A stretch of DNA of 64,000 bases, taken from contig JADJLT010000006.1 of assembly GCA_016709965.1 (NCBI GenBank), positions 682,001 to 746,000 on the forward strand. Reading direction: 5' to 3'. The notes under the pieces are model-generated. The model saw nothing but the letters and a program-made list of their open reading frames with translations, was not told the origin of the DNA and searched no databases. Below are positions 33,605-42,112 of this stretch, piece after piece. The stretch comes from Betaproteobacteria bacterium. Its GTDB lineage: Bacteria; Pseudomonadota; Gammaproteobacteria; Burkholderiales; Rhodocyclaceae. Each line of letters starts with the position of its first letter. The stretch's first letter is position 1. The translations under genes were made by a program, and so were the position numbers.

Positions 33605-34851
33605 GCTGGTCTGCCCAGCAGTTGCAGACGGGCAATGCGCTGGGCAGCAGGAGGGTGAGAGTCGTGGAAAAGTGAGTGCAACGGGTCAGGTGTCAGCGTT
33701 GAAGCGTTGTCCTGATAGAGCTTGACCAAGGCGTGAACAAGATCCGAAGCATTGGCGTGTTCTGCAGCATAGGCATCGGCTTCGAATTCGTGCCGCCGGG
33801 ACAAAAAGCTCATTAATGGGCTGAACGGAAAGGTGAATACCGGCATGACCAGGAAAAACAGGATCAGCGCCAGCACCGTACTTTGCGCTGTTACACCCAG
33901 GCCAGCATAGAACCAGGGTGCCTCAATCAGTTGGCCGAGTAACCAGAGGAAACCGAGTGAGCCGGCAAACATCAGCGCCATGTGCTTGAGTACGTGCTTC
34001 CTGCGAAAATGGCCGAGTTCGTGCGCCAGTACTGCCTCGATCTCCGGCCCTTCCAGGCGCGTGAGCAGGGTGTCAAAGAAAACGATACGCTTGTTGTTGC
34101 CGAAACCGGTGAAGTAGGCGTTGCCATGGCTGGAGCGCTTTGAGCCATCCATGACGAAGAGCCCGGAAGAACGAAAGCCACAGCGGGTGAGGAGGCCTTC
34201 GATGCGTGATTTCATGTCACCATCTTCGAGCGGTGAGAATTTGTTAAACAGCGGCGCGATCCATGTCGGGTAAACAAACATGATCAGAAGATTGAAGGCG
34301 CTCCAGAAGAGCCAGACATAAAGCCACCAGTATTGCCCCATGGTCCCCATCAGCCATAACACGGCGAGAATGACCGGCGCACCGATGGCGAGTCCGAGCA
34401 GGGTTTGCTTGATCAGGTCGGAGAAGAAGAGGCCGAGGGTCATCCGGTTGAAGCCATGACGTGCCTCGATCACGAACTGTTTATACAGCGTGATTGGCAA
34501 ATCGATCAGGCTGGAAATTGCCAGAACGCTGAAAATCATCGCGACACCGTACGGCAGCCCGTCCACGTGTGTCGACCAAAAATTGTGCAGGGCAGTGAGT
34601 CCGCCTCCCAAGGTGAAAGCGAGTAGTAGTGCCGCTTCGATCAAGATATCCACAATGGCCATTTTGCTGCGGTCAACCGTGTAATCAGCCGCTTTTTGAT
34701 GGTCTGGCAAGGGGATTCGCTCAGCGAAGTTGGCGGGTACGGCCGAGCGGTGCGATGCAACAAAACGAATATGGCGCCACTTTAGCCAAAGGCGCACGAG
34801 CAGCGTCAATGAGAAAAAGCTCAGGAAAATGAAGGTGAAGTCAGGTGTCAC
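33601..34851 (-). CDS. M48 family (Ste24/CAAX-protease-like) membrane metallopeptidase
   Basis: 416 residues with about six membrane segments and the zinc motif [10 protein letters not shown] (His-Glu-x-x-His, about residues 280-289); the third ligand Glu is in [14 protein letters not shown]. The N-terminal M48_N region ([26 protein letters not shown]) identifies the Ste24p-like group rather than HtpX. Bacterial members sit in the inner membrane and are thought to degrade damaged membrane proteins. The segment YTVDRSKMA is encoded by a partial copy of the dispersed repeat lacking the A-run. It is divergent from orn with only 56 bp between starts, and upstream of rsgA on the same strand. Confidence 0.92.
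   Translation of the reverse strand: MTPDFTFIFLSFFSLTLLVRLWLKWRHIRFVASHRSAVPANFAERIPLPDHQKAADYTVDRSKMAIVDILIEAALLLAFTLGGGLTALHNFWSTHVDGLPYGVAMIFSVLAISSLIDLPITLYKQFVIEARHGFNRMTLGLFFSDLIKQTLLGLAIGAPVILAVLWLMGTMGQYWWLYVWLFWSAFNLLIMFVYPTWIAPLFNKFSPLEDGDMKSRIEGLLTRCGFRSSGLFVMDGSKRSSHGNAYFTGFGNNKRIVFFDTLLTRLEGPEIEAVLAHELGHFRRKHVLKHMALMFAGSLGFLWLLGQLIEAPWFYAGLGVTAQSTVLALILFFLVMPVFTFPFSPLMSFLSRRHEFEADAYAAEHANASDLVHALVKLYQDNASTLTPDPLHSLFHDSHPPAAQRIARLQLLGRPA
34661..34681 (+). repeat. Dispersed repeat, copy 10 (half copy)
   Basis: TTTTGCTGCGGTCAACCG matches the left flank and core, but the A-run is absent. It lies within the M48 peptidase gene. Confidence 0.4.
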
Positions 34852-34907
34852 GGATATGGGGCCAAAGCTGTGCGAAAATCGCGGTTTTCATGAATTCGGG
34901 CAATTAT

Positions 34908-35453
34908 ATGGCAGGCAACGCAAACAACCTCGTCTGGTTGGACATGGAGATGACCGGTTTGAACCCGGATGGCGATCGCATCATCGAAATGGCAATGGTG
35001 GTCACCAATTCCGAATTGGAAATGGTCGCCGAGTCGCCATCTTGGGTAGTCCATCAATCCGACCTGGTTCTAGCCGGCATGGATGACTGGAATCAGAAAA
35101 CCCATGGACGTTCTGGCTTGATTGACAAGGTCAAAGCATCAACGAAGAACGAGTCAGTGGTTGAGGCGGAAGCACTGGAGTTTCTAAAAAAATACGCATT
35201 GGCTGGTCATTCGCCAATGTGCGGAAATTCGATTGGGCAGGATCGTCGCTTTATGGCGCGCTATATGCCGACACTGGAAACATTTTTCCACTACCGAAAT
35301 CTCGATGTCAGTACTCTGAAAGAGTTGTGCAAGCGTTGGCAGCCAGAAATTTACAAAGGTTTCAAAAAGAAGAGCAAGCACACGGCAATGGCGGATATCT
35401 ACGAATCAATCGATGAAATGAAGTACTACCGTGAGCACTTCCTGAAGGGATAA
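34908..35453 (+). CDS. orn: Oligoribonuclease
   Basis: 181 residues starting [20 protein letters not shown]. The DEDDh exonuclease motifs are present: Exo [10 protein letters not shown], Exo [18 protein letters not shown] and Exo [21 protein letters not shown], with the catalytic His in the last segment. It degrades 2- to 5-residue RNAs and pGpG, linking it to the c-di-GMP phosphodiesterase encoded 2.4 kb away in this window. An ATG 18 bp upstream (34890) is in frame; 34908 gives the normal family N-terminus. The gene is divergent from the M48 peptidase and converges on the glycosyltransferase gene. Confidence 0.95.
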   Translation: MAGNANNLVWLDMEMTGLNPDGDRIIEMAMVVTNSELEMVAESPSWVVHQSDLVLAGMDDWNQKTHGRSGLIDKVKASTKNESVVEAEALEFLKKYALAGHSPMCGNSIGQDRRFMARYMPTLETFFHYRNLDVSTLKELCKRWQPEIYKGFKKKSKHTAMADIYESIDEMKYYREHFLKG

Positions 35454-35523
35454 ACGAACGGCATTTGATACGCCTGATGCTGGGATTTTTATATTTCCAG
35501 CTCCTTCGGGGGAGGCGGGAGTA

Positions 35524-37146
35524 TCAACGTCGCAAAAGGCGGAATGTTTCCTTCCTGTCACCGGGGCGGTTGCCTTCCCATACCTTGACCCAATGGCTAT
35601 TGGGAGCAGCCAGTTCTCGCCGTTTGTCGCCGACGACCAATAGCCAGTCACAGGCTTGTCCGGCCTTGGAGGCTTCTGCAACAGGTTCAATCGCAACAAA
35701 ATAAGACAGCGAGGCGAGTTGCGTTGCATTCAAGCCGCGTTCAGCAAGGCATCCATGGTCTGGTGGAAGGGTATTGGCGATGGCTTGAGCAACCAGTCGA
35801 TAGGATTTGTTGTAATCAAACCACGGCATCACCAGCGTTGTCGCCAGTAGCCAGAGTGTGGTGAATCCTAGTGTCCAGTGCGTCAGGCTACGATAAGGGG
35901 ATCGCGGCGCAGTGGAAATCAACCAGACCCACCAGGCAGTTGCGACTAATCCAATTACCAATGCCAGCAAATTGAATTCGGCAATAAAGCCAGGGCGTAG
36001 CACCAGTGCACGTTTTGCCATTGTTGTCGGCCAGCCTAGAACCATCGCCGACCAGGCGAGCCAGACGATGCCCACAAAAACACTGAATGTCGACATCGCA
36101 AACCAGTCGAACGCATTCGCTGAGCCGCGTCGCAAGGCTAGGGCACCGGGTGTGGCTAGCAGTGCCAAGGGGGGCAACAATAGCAGTGCCGGAATTTGAC
36201 GAGGCTTATAGGCCCAGGCAAGCATAAGTAAAGTGATGAGCAAAAATGCTAGCGGCAGAAGTTGTTCCGGTGCCTTGATATGTTTGCGCCGGATCCACAG
36301 CGTCCAAGCTGCCAAGGGGAATGCGGGAAAGGCAAACCATGGCAACATGATCAGGAATCTGCCACCGCCCAAGATAGAGAACGGGGTTTTCAGCGGCGCA
36401 AGTTCCGTGGCCAGCCAGCCATGAAAACGGGCAGGTTCCAGATTGAGGAGCAGCAATGGCCAAGGCACGATCAGCGCTAATGACAACCCGAAGCCGATGA
36501 GTAGCGTCTGCAATACTTTCCGTCGATCCGGCGATAGCCACCAAGCGATGGGCGCAATCGCCAGCAGAGGCAGTGTCGGTGCAATACCCGTCCCCAACAG
36601 GCACGCTGCTAGCGAGACGCCGTAGATGATGCCAGCCAGTTTTGGTTTTCGTTCTACTGCTGCAAGCGCGCCCAAGGTGCCGGCATAGGCGGCAAGCGCA
36701 ATAAGCATTGGCTGGGCATCGTGCGCATGGAAAAGAAGGCCGGCGCAGCCGGCAAGTAGCAGCGGTCCGGCGGCCGCATCTTCTTCACCATAAAATTCTC
36801 GGCTGGCATAATAAAGCCCCATTAAAGTCAGCGTGACCCAGATGCCGCTTGCCAGGCGAATTGCTTCGTGTGCCGGCAACAGCCAACCAAACAGCTTCCC
36901 GGTGATGGCCGCGCTCCAGTAATAGAGCGGAGGTTCATGGAATGGCCGGCCAGCCAGATCGGGAGAGAGCCAGTCTCCGAAGTGCAACATATGCCAAGCA
37001 GTGCCGATATGGATCGCGTCCTCACCCTTCCAGGGGTCGCGACCAAACAGGCCCGCGAGTACGTAGAAGGCGAGCATGGCGGCCAACATCCAGCCGGATG
37101 GTGGTAGGCGAATACCGCGGCGTATCAGGGTGAGAAAATCAGGCAT
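35524..37146 (-). CDS. ArnT/PMT-like membrane glycosyltransferase (GT39/GT83 type)
   Basis: 540 residues with about 11-12 membrane segments. The first periplasmic loop has the acidic FGRDPWKGEDAIHIG (position of the catalytic Asp/Glu of ArnT-like GT-C enzymes), followed by GRPFHEPPLYYW, the usual metal- and lipid-phosphate-binding segment. C-terminal to the membrane domain there is a soluble part of about 100 residues (DHGCLAERGLNATQLASLSYF, DWLLVVGDKRREL). Such enzymes move a sugar from a polyprenyl-phosphate donor to lipid A, protein or another glycan. The acceptor is unknown. It starts 15 bp from the rpmE terminator region and is monocistronic as far as can be seen. Confidence 0.85.
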   Translation of the reverse strand: MPDFLTLIRRGIRLPPSGWMLAAMLAFYVLAGLFGRDPWKGEDAIHIGTAWHMLHFGDWLSPDLAGRPFHEPPLYYWSAAITGKLFGWLLPAHEAIRLASGIWVTLTLMGLYYASREFYGEEDAAAGPLLLAGCAGLLFHAHDAQPMLIALAAYAGTLGALAAVERKPKLAGIIYGVSLAACLLGTGIAPTLPLLAIAPIAWWLSPDRRKVLQTLLIGFGLSLALIVPWPLLLLNLEPARFHGWLATELAPLKTPFSILGGGRFLIMLPWFAFPAFPLAAWTLWIRRKHIKAPEQLLPLAFLLITLLMLAWAYKPRQIPALLLLPPLALLATPGALALRRGSANAFDWFAMSTFSVFVGIVWLAWSAMVLGWPTTMAKRALVLRPGFIAEFNLLALVIGLVATAWWVWLISTAPRSPYRSLTHWTLGFTTLWLLATTLVMPWFDYNKSYRLVAQAIANTLPPDHGCLAERGLNATQLASLSYFVAIEPVAEASKAGQACDWLLVVGDKRRELAAPNSHWVKVWEGNRPGDRKETFRLLRR

Positions 37147-37160
37147 GTCGGCCAGAAATG

Positions 37161-37188
37161 AAAAAGGCAGCCATATGGCTGCCTTTTA
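37161..37188 (-). terminator. Rho-independent terminator of rpmE
   Basis: AAAAAGGCAGCCATATGGCTGCCTTTT is a perfect palindrome with an 11-bp stem. Read on the minus strand it ends in TTTTT, as needed for the rpmE transcript. Confidence 0.88.
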
Positions 37189-37209
37189 TATCGTAATCGC
37201 AGCTGACGA

Positions 37210-37434
37210 TCAGGCAGCGGCCTTACCGCGCATGGCGCCAAACTTCTGGTTGAAGCGTTCAACACGACCAGCGGTGTCGACAATCTTTTGCTTGCCCGTG
37301 TAGAACGGATGGCAAAGCGAGCAGACTTCAACGTGGAAGCTGTCCTTGCTCATGGTCGAACGGGTCGTGAAAGTGCTGCCGCAGGAGCAGGAGACTTGCA
37401 CTTCTTTGTAATTCGGGTGGATATCGGCTTTCAT
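37210..37434 (-). CDS. rpmE: 50S ribosomal protein L31 (zinc-binding type)
   Basis: 74 residues starting [20 protein letters not shown]. The four zinc ligands are present as CSC (Cys16, Cys18) and CSLC (Cys37, Cys40), so this is the C+ form of L31, not the zinc-independent paralogue. L31 bridges the two ribosomal subunits. The ribosome-binding site AAAGGACAAAAG precedes the ATG at 37434. It follows rho on the same strand after 92 bp, the usual betaproteobacterial order, and is ended by the palindrome at 37161-37188. Confidence 0.96.
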   Translation of the reverse strand: MKADIHPNYKEVQVSCSCGSTFTTRSTMSKDSFHVEVCSLCHPFYTGKQKIVDTAGRVERFNQKFGAMRGKAAA

Positions 37435-37526
37435 CTTTTGTCCTTTAAACGAGCGACCGGCGGATGTGGCCGATCTGGCAAGCGCATGATTATCGTTGAA
37501 TATTTGCAAGCTTGCAATATTTATGA

Positions 37527-38786
37527 TCAGCCCCGACGCATCGCATCGAAGAATTCCTGATTGCCCTTGGTGGATTTGACCTTGTCGAGCAGGAATTCCA
37601 TCGCTTCGAGGTCGTCCATCGGGTAGCAAAGTTTGCGCAAGACCCACATTTTTTGCAGGACATCGGGCTTGAGCAGCAGCTCTTCTCGGCGGGTGCCGGA
37701 GCGATTGACGTTGACCGCTGGGTACATCCGTTTTTCGGCCATGCGACGGTCAAGGTGGATTTCGGAGTTGCCAGTGCCCTTGAATTCTTCGTAGATGACC
37801 TCGTCCATGCGCGAACCGGTGTCAATCAGTGCGGTAGCGAGGATGGTCAGCGAGCCACCTTCCTCGATATTGCGCGCAGCACCAAAGAAGCGCTTTGGCT
37901 TCTGCAGGGCATTGGCGTCAACACCACCGGTCAGAACCTTGCCGGAGGCCGGTTGTACGGTATTGTAGGCACGGGCGAGGCGAGTGATCGAGTCGAGCAG
38001 GATGACCACATCCTTCTTGTGCTCGACCAAGCGCTTGGCTTTTTCGATGACCATTTCGGCAACGGCGACGTGGCGCGATGCCGGTTCGTCAAAGGTCGAG
38101 GCAACAACCTCGCCCTTGACGGTACGGGTCATTTCAGTAACTTCTTCCGGGCGCTCGTCGATCAGCAGGACAATCAGAACAACTTCCGGATGGTTGGCGG
38201 TGATGGCGTGGGCAATATTCTGCAACATCACGGTCTTGCCGGTTTTTGGCGGGGCGACGAGCAGGCCGCGCTGGCCGCAACCGACCGGGGCGATCATGTC
38301 AATGACGCGGCTGGTGATGTTTTCTTCGGACTTGATGTCGCGTTCGAGTTTTAGATGACGCGTCGGATGAAGTGGCGTCAGGTTCTCGAACATGATCTTG
38401 TTCTTGTTTGCCTCAGGCGGGAAACCGTTGATCGACTCGAGCTTGGTCAATGCAACGTAGCGTTCGCCTTCCTTGGGCGTGCGAATTTCGCCCTCGACGG
38501 TATCACCGGTACGCAGGTTGAAGCGGCGTACTTGCGATGGTGAGACATAGATGTCGTCAGGGTTGGCCAGATACGAGGTGTCAGATGATCGCAGAAAGCC
38601 AAAGCCATCCTGAAGTACTTCGAGTGTTCCGTCACCATAGATCGTTTCGCCGTTTTTGGCTTTCGCTTTCAGGATCGCGTAAATCAACTCCTGCTTACGC
38701 ATCCGGTTGGCGTTTTCGATGACCAATTCGGTGGCCATGTCCAGCAGTTTGCTGACGTGTAGTGTTTTGAGTTCGGAAAGTTGCAT
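37527..38786 (-). CDS. rho: Transcription termination factor Rho
   Basis: 419 residues, the usual length. The N-terminal RNA-binding part has [23 protein letters not shown]. The ATPase core has Walker [17 protein letters not shown] (about residues 175-190), Walker [17 protein letters not shown], the Q-loop region and the R-loop [14 protein letters not shown]. Rho is a hexameric RNA helicase that ends transcription of untranslated RNA. The order trxA-rho-rpmE is the conserved betaproteobacterial one. The 163-bp leader upstream carries a strong hairpin (38903-38935) and a GC-rich second hairpin near 38819-38846, a plausible place for the autoregulation known for rho genes in other bacteria. Confidence 0.97.
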   Translation of the reverse strand: MQLSELKTLHVSKLLDMATELVIENANRMRKQELIYAILKAKAKNGETIYGDGTLEVLQDGFGFLRSSDTSYLANPDDIYVSPSQVRRFNLRTGDTVEGEIRTPKEGERYVALTKLESINGFPPEANKNKIMFENLTPLHPTRHLKLERDIKSEENITSRVIDMIAPVGCGQRGLLVAPPKTGKTVMLQNIAHAITANHPEVVLIVLLIDERPEEVTEMTRTVKGEVVASTFDEPASRHVAVAEMVIEKAKRLVEHKKDVVILLDSITRLARAYNTVQPASGKVLTGGVDANALQKPKRFFGAARNIEEGGSLTILATALIDTGSRMDEVIYEEFKGTGNSEIHLDRRMAEKRMYPAVNVNRSGTRREELLLKPDVLQKMWVLRKLCYPMDDLEAMEFLLDKVKSTKGNQEFFDAMRRG

Positions 38787-38902
38787 GTAGGGAGTAAGTG
38801 GCGCCGAAAAATGTGGGGCCGGGCTGCTGCCCGAAAACCGGGGCGCAAGAGCTTGGTAGCTTTTGAGTGGGGATTGACGCTTGGGCTTGAGGCCGGAGGC
38901 GT

Positions 38903-38935
38903 CTGCCTGAAGGAGCGGAACGCTTCTTCAGGCAG
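38903..38935 (-). promoter_or_regulatory. Long hairpin between trxA and rho
   Basis: CTGCCTGAAG, inner arms AGCG/CGCT and CTTCAGGCAG form a 33-nt almost perfect stem-loop 15 nt after the trxA stop. No T-run follows on the minus strand, so it is more likely an RNA-stabilising or processing site, or a weak attenuator, than a full intrinsic terminator. Confidence 0.6.
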
Positions 38936-38949
38936 GGAGACTACGTAGA

Positions 38950-39276
38950 TTACAGGTTGCTGTCAATAAAGGCAGCAAGTTGCGACTTGGAAAGCGCGCC
39001 GACCTTGGTTGCTTCAATGTTGCCATTCTTGAAGATCATTAGCGTCGGAATGCCACGAATGCCATATTTCGCAGGGGTCGCCTGATTGTCATCAATATTA
39101 ACCTTTGCTACCTTGAGCTTGCCAGCGTACTCGGTGGCAACTTCATCAAGGATTGGGGCGATCATCTTGCAAGGTCCGCACCATTCGGCCCAGTAGTCGA
39201 CGAGAACCGGCTGCTGTGATTTCAGCACTTCCTCTTCAAATGTGTCGTCGGTTACGTAATGAATGTGCTCGCTCAT
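38950..39276 (-). CDS. trxA: Thioredoxin
   Basis: 108 residues with the redox motif [13 protein letters not shown] (Cys-Gly-Pro-Cys, about residues 33-36), the cis-proline segment [14 protein letters not shown] and the usual [14 protein letters not shown]. It is the classical TrxA length. The protein reduces disulphides in the cytoplasm using thioredoxin reductase. The chosen start at 39276 ([13 protein letters not shown]) matches family length; the frame continues upstream to 39324 without support. A stem-loop lies directly after its stop, before rho. Confidence 0.96.
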   Translation of the reverse strand: MSEHIHYVTDDTFEEEVLKSQQPVLVDYWAEWCGPCKMIAPILDEVATEYAGKLKVAKVNIDDNQATPAKYGIRGIPTLMIFKNGNIEATKVGALSKSQLAAFIDSNL

Positions 39277-39385
39277 GGTTGCCTCATGGGATGGGTGAAA
39301 CGAATGGGTAGTATTGCGCCGCAATGTTGCGACAAGCAGTTTGCATGATGCTAGCGAAAAATGGGGCAGTAGGGAAGCCTCGGCA

Positions 39386-39981
39386 TCAGGGTTTCAATAG
39401 ATTCGCCAATTCGACAGCTGTTTTGACCTGCATTTTGTCAAAAATATTAGCCCGATGCACCTCGACGGTGCGCATGCTGATATTTAGTTGATCCGCGATG
39501 ACCTTGTTGAATTTTCCGGCCAATACCAGTTCCATGATCTGTCGTTCGCGGGTGGTCAGTGTCGAAACTCGAGCTTTTACCGAGTCGACCGTAGCATTGG
39601 CGATACGTTGATTGGCATCAAGGGCCATGGCTTCTTCGATACGGGTGACCAGTTCGTTGTCGTTGAAGGGCTTTTCAAGAAGTCGAAAGCGCCTTTTTTG
39701 AGCGTGGCCACTGCAAGTGGCACGTCACCATGCCCTGTCAGGAAAATGATGGGTAAGGTGGACTCACGGGCGCTCAATTCATCAAAACAGTCCAAGCCGC
39801 TCATTCCCGACATACGCATGTCGAGCACAATGCATCCAGCCATATTCGTGGACCAAGCCGCAAGGAAGATTTCCGCTGATTCGTAAGTGGCGCATGGAAG
39901 TCCGCGTGATTTCAGTAACCAGGATAGTGCGTCTCGGATGGCTTCGTCATCATCGACCAGGTGAGCTAACGGCGTGATCAT
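39386..39981 (-). pseudogene. dctR: dctR-like NarL/FixJ response regulator, frameshifted
   Basis: Two overlapping frames together make one FixJ-type regulator. The first (start 39981) holds the receiver: AHLVDDDEAIRDALSWLLKS, phospho-Asp in CIVLDMRMSGMSGLD, IIFLTGHGDVPLAVATLKKG. It then leaves the family at AFDFLKSPSTTT. The second frame resumes with the expected FNDNELVTRIEEAMALDANQ and carries the LuxR-type HTH (LTTRERQIMELVLAGKFNKV) to 39386. Restoring one base in the minus-strand TTGAAAAG (near 39676) gives FLEKPFNDNEL, the family consensus. The start overlaps the dctS stop (ATGA). It is a real frameshift or an assembly error. An internal ATG at 39628, with a weak GAAGAAG upstream, could still yield the DNA-binding half alone. 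Confidence 0.85.
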
Positions 39982-41963
39982 TCGGCCTCCAAGGGTAAGG
40001 TGAAGCTGAATATCGTACCGTTTCCTGTGGGCGATTGTGGATTGTCTTCCGCCCATAGTCTGCCGCGATGAAATTCGATAATCGATCGGCAGATGGACAG
40101 GCCAATGCCCATGCCTTCTGGCTTAGTGGTGAAGAAGGCCGTAAACAATTTTTCGCGTACTTCCGGGGCAATGCCAGTGCCGCAGTCTAAAACTTTGACA
40201 AACAACTCGGTTTGATTGGATGTGATGCTGATCTGCAGCAGGCGCTGTGCCTCTGGTGTGCCAGACATTGCTTCCATGGCATTTCGAATCAGATTCAGAA
40301 GAACTTGTTCCAGCATCAGGCGATCGGCCGGTATTGGGGGAAGCGGCGGGATGTCGCATTCAATGCGGATGTGGCGCTTCCTGGCCTCGGCCTCGACGAA
40401 GCCCAGGCAGTCTTCGATGACTTCTCCAAGCTGGCACGGTGCACGTTTTGGCTCGCTCTTGCGGACGAAGTCGTGTACCCGCCGGATGATCTTTCCCGCG
40501 CGCTGAGCTTGAAGTCCGATTTTTTCCAGCGCGGGTAATATTTCGTTCGGGGATGCCTTGCCGCTGTTCAATAGATTTAGGCAGCCGGTGTTGTAGCTGG
40601 CAATTGCCGCAAGTGGTTGATTGAGTTCGTGGGCCAGCGTTGATGCCATTTCTCCCATCGTCACCAGGCGCGACGTGAATTGAAGTTGCTCTTGCTGCTG
40701 GCGTGCCAATTCTTCGGCATGTTTGCGTTCAGTGATGTCTAGTACCGAGGCCATCCAGCCGGTATGTTTGCCATTACCATCGATTAGTTTTGCTTCATAG
40801 ACAAGTGCATTGAAACGCTCCCCGCTCTTGCGCATAAAGGTGATTTCAAAGCCGTCTAGCGGTGCATTTCCTGAAAGTACGGTTTGGTGTATGGCATAGG
40901 TTTCTTCCAGTTGTTCCGGTGCCCAGTAGGGCATTGGTGGTGACTGATTGACCAGTTCGTCAGCACTAAAGCCGGTCATGAGACAGAAGGCGGGGTTCAC
41001 ATAAATGACGCGTCCCAAAAGGTCGCGAGCGCGCATGCCGACCGTCAGTGAATCTTCCATCGCTGCTCTGAAGGCGTGTTCGGAGCGTAATGCGTCTTCG
41101 GCTATGGCTCGCTTTTGTATCAGTTCACGGACCAACCACAGGCTCCAGAAAACACCCGTGCCAAGTAGTACGATGGCAGCGACAAGCAGACGTTGGAGTG
41201 AGTTGTCTGGTGTTCGATAGCTGGTTACGCGCAGAATCAACCCTGACCCAGGTGGATCGAAGGGGATTTCGTAACGCAAGTCGCTATTGCCTTCGATGTG
41301 CGTTTTTGTGGCGTAATGCACATCGTTATTATCAACAATCTCGACTTTGTACTTCTCCGTAAACCACCACGGTACCTGATTGGCCAGCAGATTCTCCAAT
41401 GGGTAAACAACGGCAAGCATGCCCGTGATTTGGTGCCCGCCAAAAACCGGAATTAGCATTTCTATCATGGCCCGGTTACCTTCGAGAAAAAAGGGGGCGC
41501 TGTATTGTCGTTTGCCAAAGCGGCTTGCAAGCTCGAATGCAGTCGCTGTTATTGGTGGCCCAAAAGCCTCAATCTCGTCATCCGGGAGTCGGATCGTCGG
41601 CAGGGCATCGATCACGCGTCGTTTTGTGTCAAACCAGATAATTTGTGCGATATCCGGCGAGTTCTTCAGCATATGTTCAGCGCGCAATCGGAATAACTTT
41701 TGGTCATGCGAATTTCCCATGTCCAAAGCCAGTTGCTGCAGTTGCTCCTCATTGCCATTCAAATGAAAACTGAGGTTTTGTTCAAGCCAAAGAACGTCCT
41801 TGATAAGTGCTGAACGCTCTTCCTCTGCTTCGTTGCGGTGGAGTAACCAGAGTAATGCGATCAGTGCGGCAAGTAGCAGCACGATGCCAAATTTTGGCAA
41901 GGCCAGTAGCCAACGTAGGCGGCGCGAGTTTCCTGTGGTTGGATGAGAGGCAAGGTTAATCAT
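39978..41963 (-). CDS. dctS: C4-dicarboxylate sensor histidine kinase (DctS/DctB-like)
   Basis: About 661 residues starting MINLASHPTTGNSRRLRWLL. One membrane helix lies near 19-43, then a periplasmic double-PAS sensor region (about 50-280; DIAQIIWFDTKRRVIDALP, PFFLEGNRAMIEMLIPVFG) and a second helix (LVAAIVLLGTGVFWSLWLV). A cytoplasmic PAS domain (about 310-430) precedes the kinase core with His445 in TLAHELNQPLAAIASYN, N box NLIRNAMEAM and G2 MGIGLSICRSIIEFH. The H-box type and the adjacent FixJ-family regulator match the DctS/DctR pair of Rhodobacter. Its divergent neighbours dctA and dctPQM are the expected targets. A frame continuing to 42029 would overlap the promoter palindrome; 41963 is preferred. 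Confidence 0.88.
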   Translation of the reverse strand: MINLASHPTTGNSRRLRWLLALPKFGIVLLLAALIALLWLLHRNEAEEERSALIKDVLWLEQNLSFHLNGNEEQLQQLALDMGNSHDQKLFRLRAEHMLKNSPDIAQIIWFDTKRRVIDALPTIRLPDDEIEAFGPPITATAFELASRFGKRQYSAPFFLEGNRAMIEMLIPVFGGHQITGMLAVVYPLENLLANQVPWWFTEKYKVEIVDNNDVHYATKTHIEGNSDLRYEIPFDPPGSGLILRVTSYRTPDNSLQRLLVAAIVLLGTGVFWSLWLVRELIQKRAIAEDALRSEHAFRAAMEDSLTVGMRARDLLGRVIYVNPAFCLMTGFSADELVNQSPPMPYWAPEQLEETYAIHQTVLSGNAPLDGFEITFMRKSGERFNALVYEAKLIDGNGKHTGWMASVLDITERKHAEELARQQQEQLQFTSRLVTMGEMASTLAHELNQPLAAIASYNTGCLNLLNSGKASPNEILPALEKIGLQAQRAGKIIRRVHDFVRKSEPKRAPCQLGEVIEDCLGFVEAEARKRHIRIECDIPPLPPIPADRLMLEQVLLNLIRNAMEAMSGTPEAQRLLQISITSNQTELFVKVLDCGTGIAPEVREKLFTAFFTTKPEGMGIGLSICRSIIEFHRGRLWAEDNPQSPTGNGTIFSFTLPLEAE

Positions 41964-41998
41964 GAAAATGGTATCCCACGTCTGTTTGATCCCGGGAA

Positions 41999-42014
41999 TT
42001 GTGGCTTTCCACAA
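41999..42014. promoter_or_regulatory. Palindromic operator candidate upstream of dctA and dctS
   Basis: TTGTGGCTTTCCACAA has perfect 6-bp arms and a 4-bp spacer. It lies in the divergent dctS/dctA gap, 99 bp before the dctA start. The same TGTGG-N4-CCACA pattern occurs before dctP (43522-43535). A looser half-site (CCACAATTG) follows at 42022. Confidence 0.65.
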
Positions 42015-42112
42015 GTCGGATAACCACAATTGTTGCTCGTTGCCACCTTAAGGATACTTCGACTCGTTGTCCGGCATTTTCCGGCGTACGCCATTACAGG
42101 AGCGAAAATTCC

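Noticed and set aside
37706..37722. ACGTTGACCGCTG in rho
   Set aside because: It encodes the strongly conserved NVNRSGTRR segment of Rho, so it is expected without any repeat.
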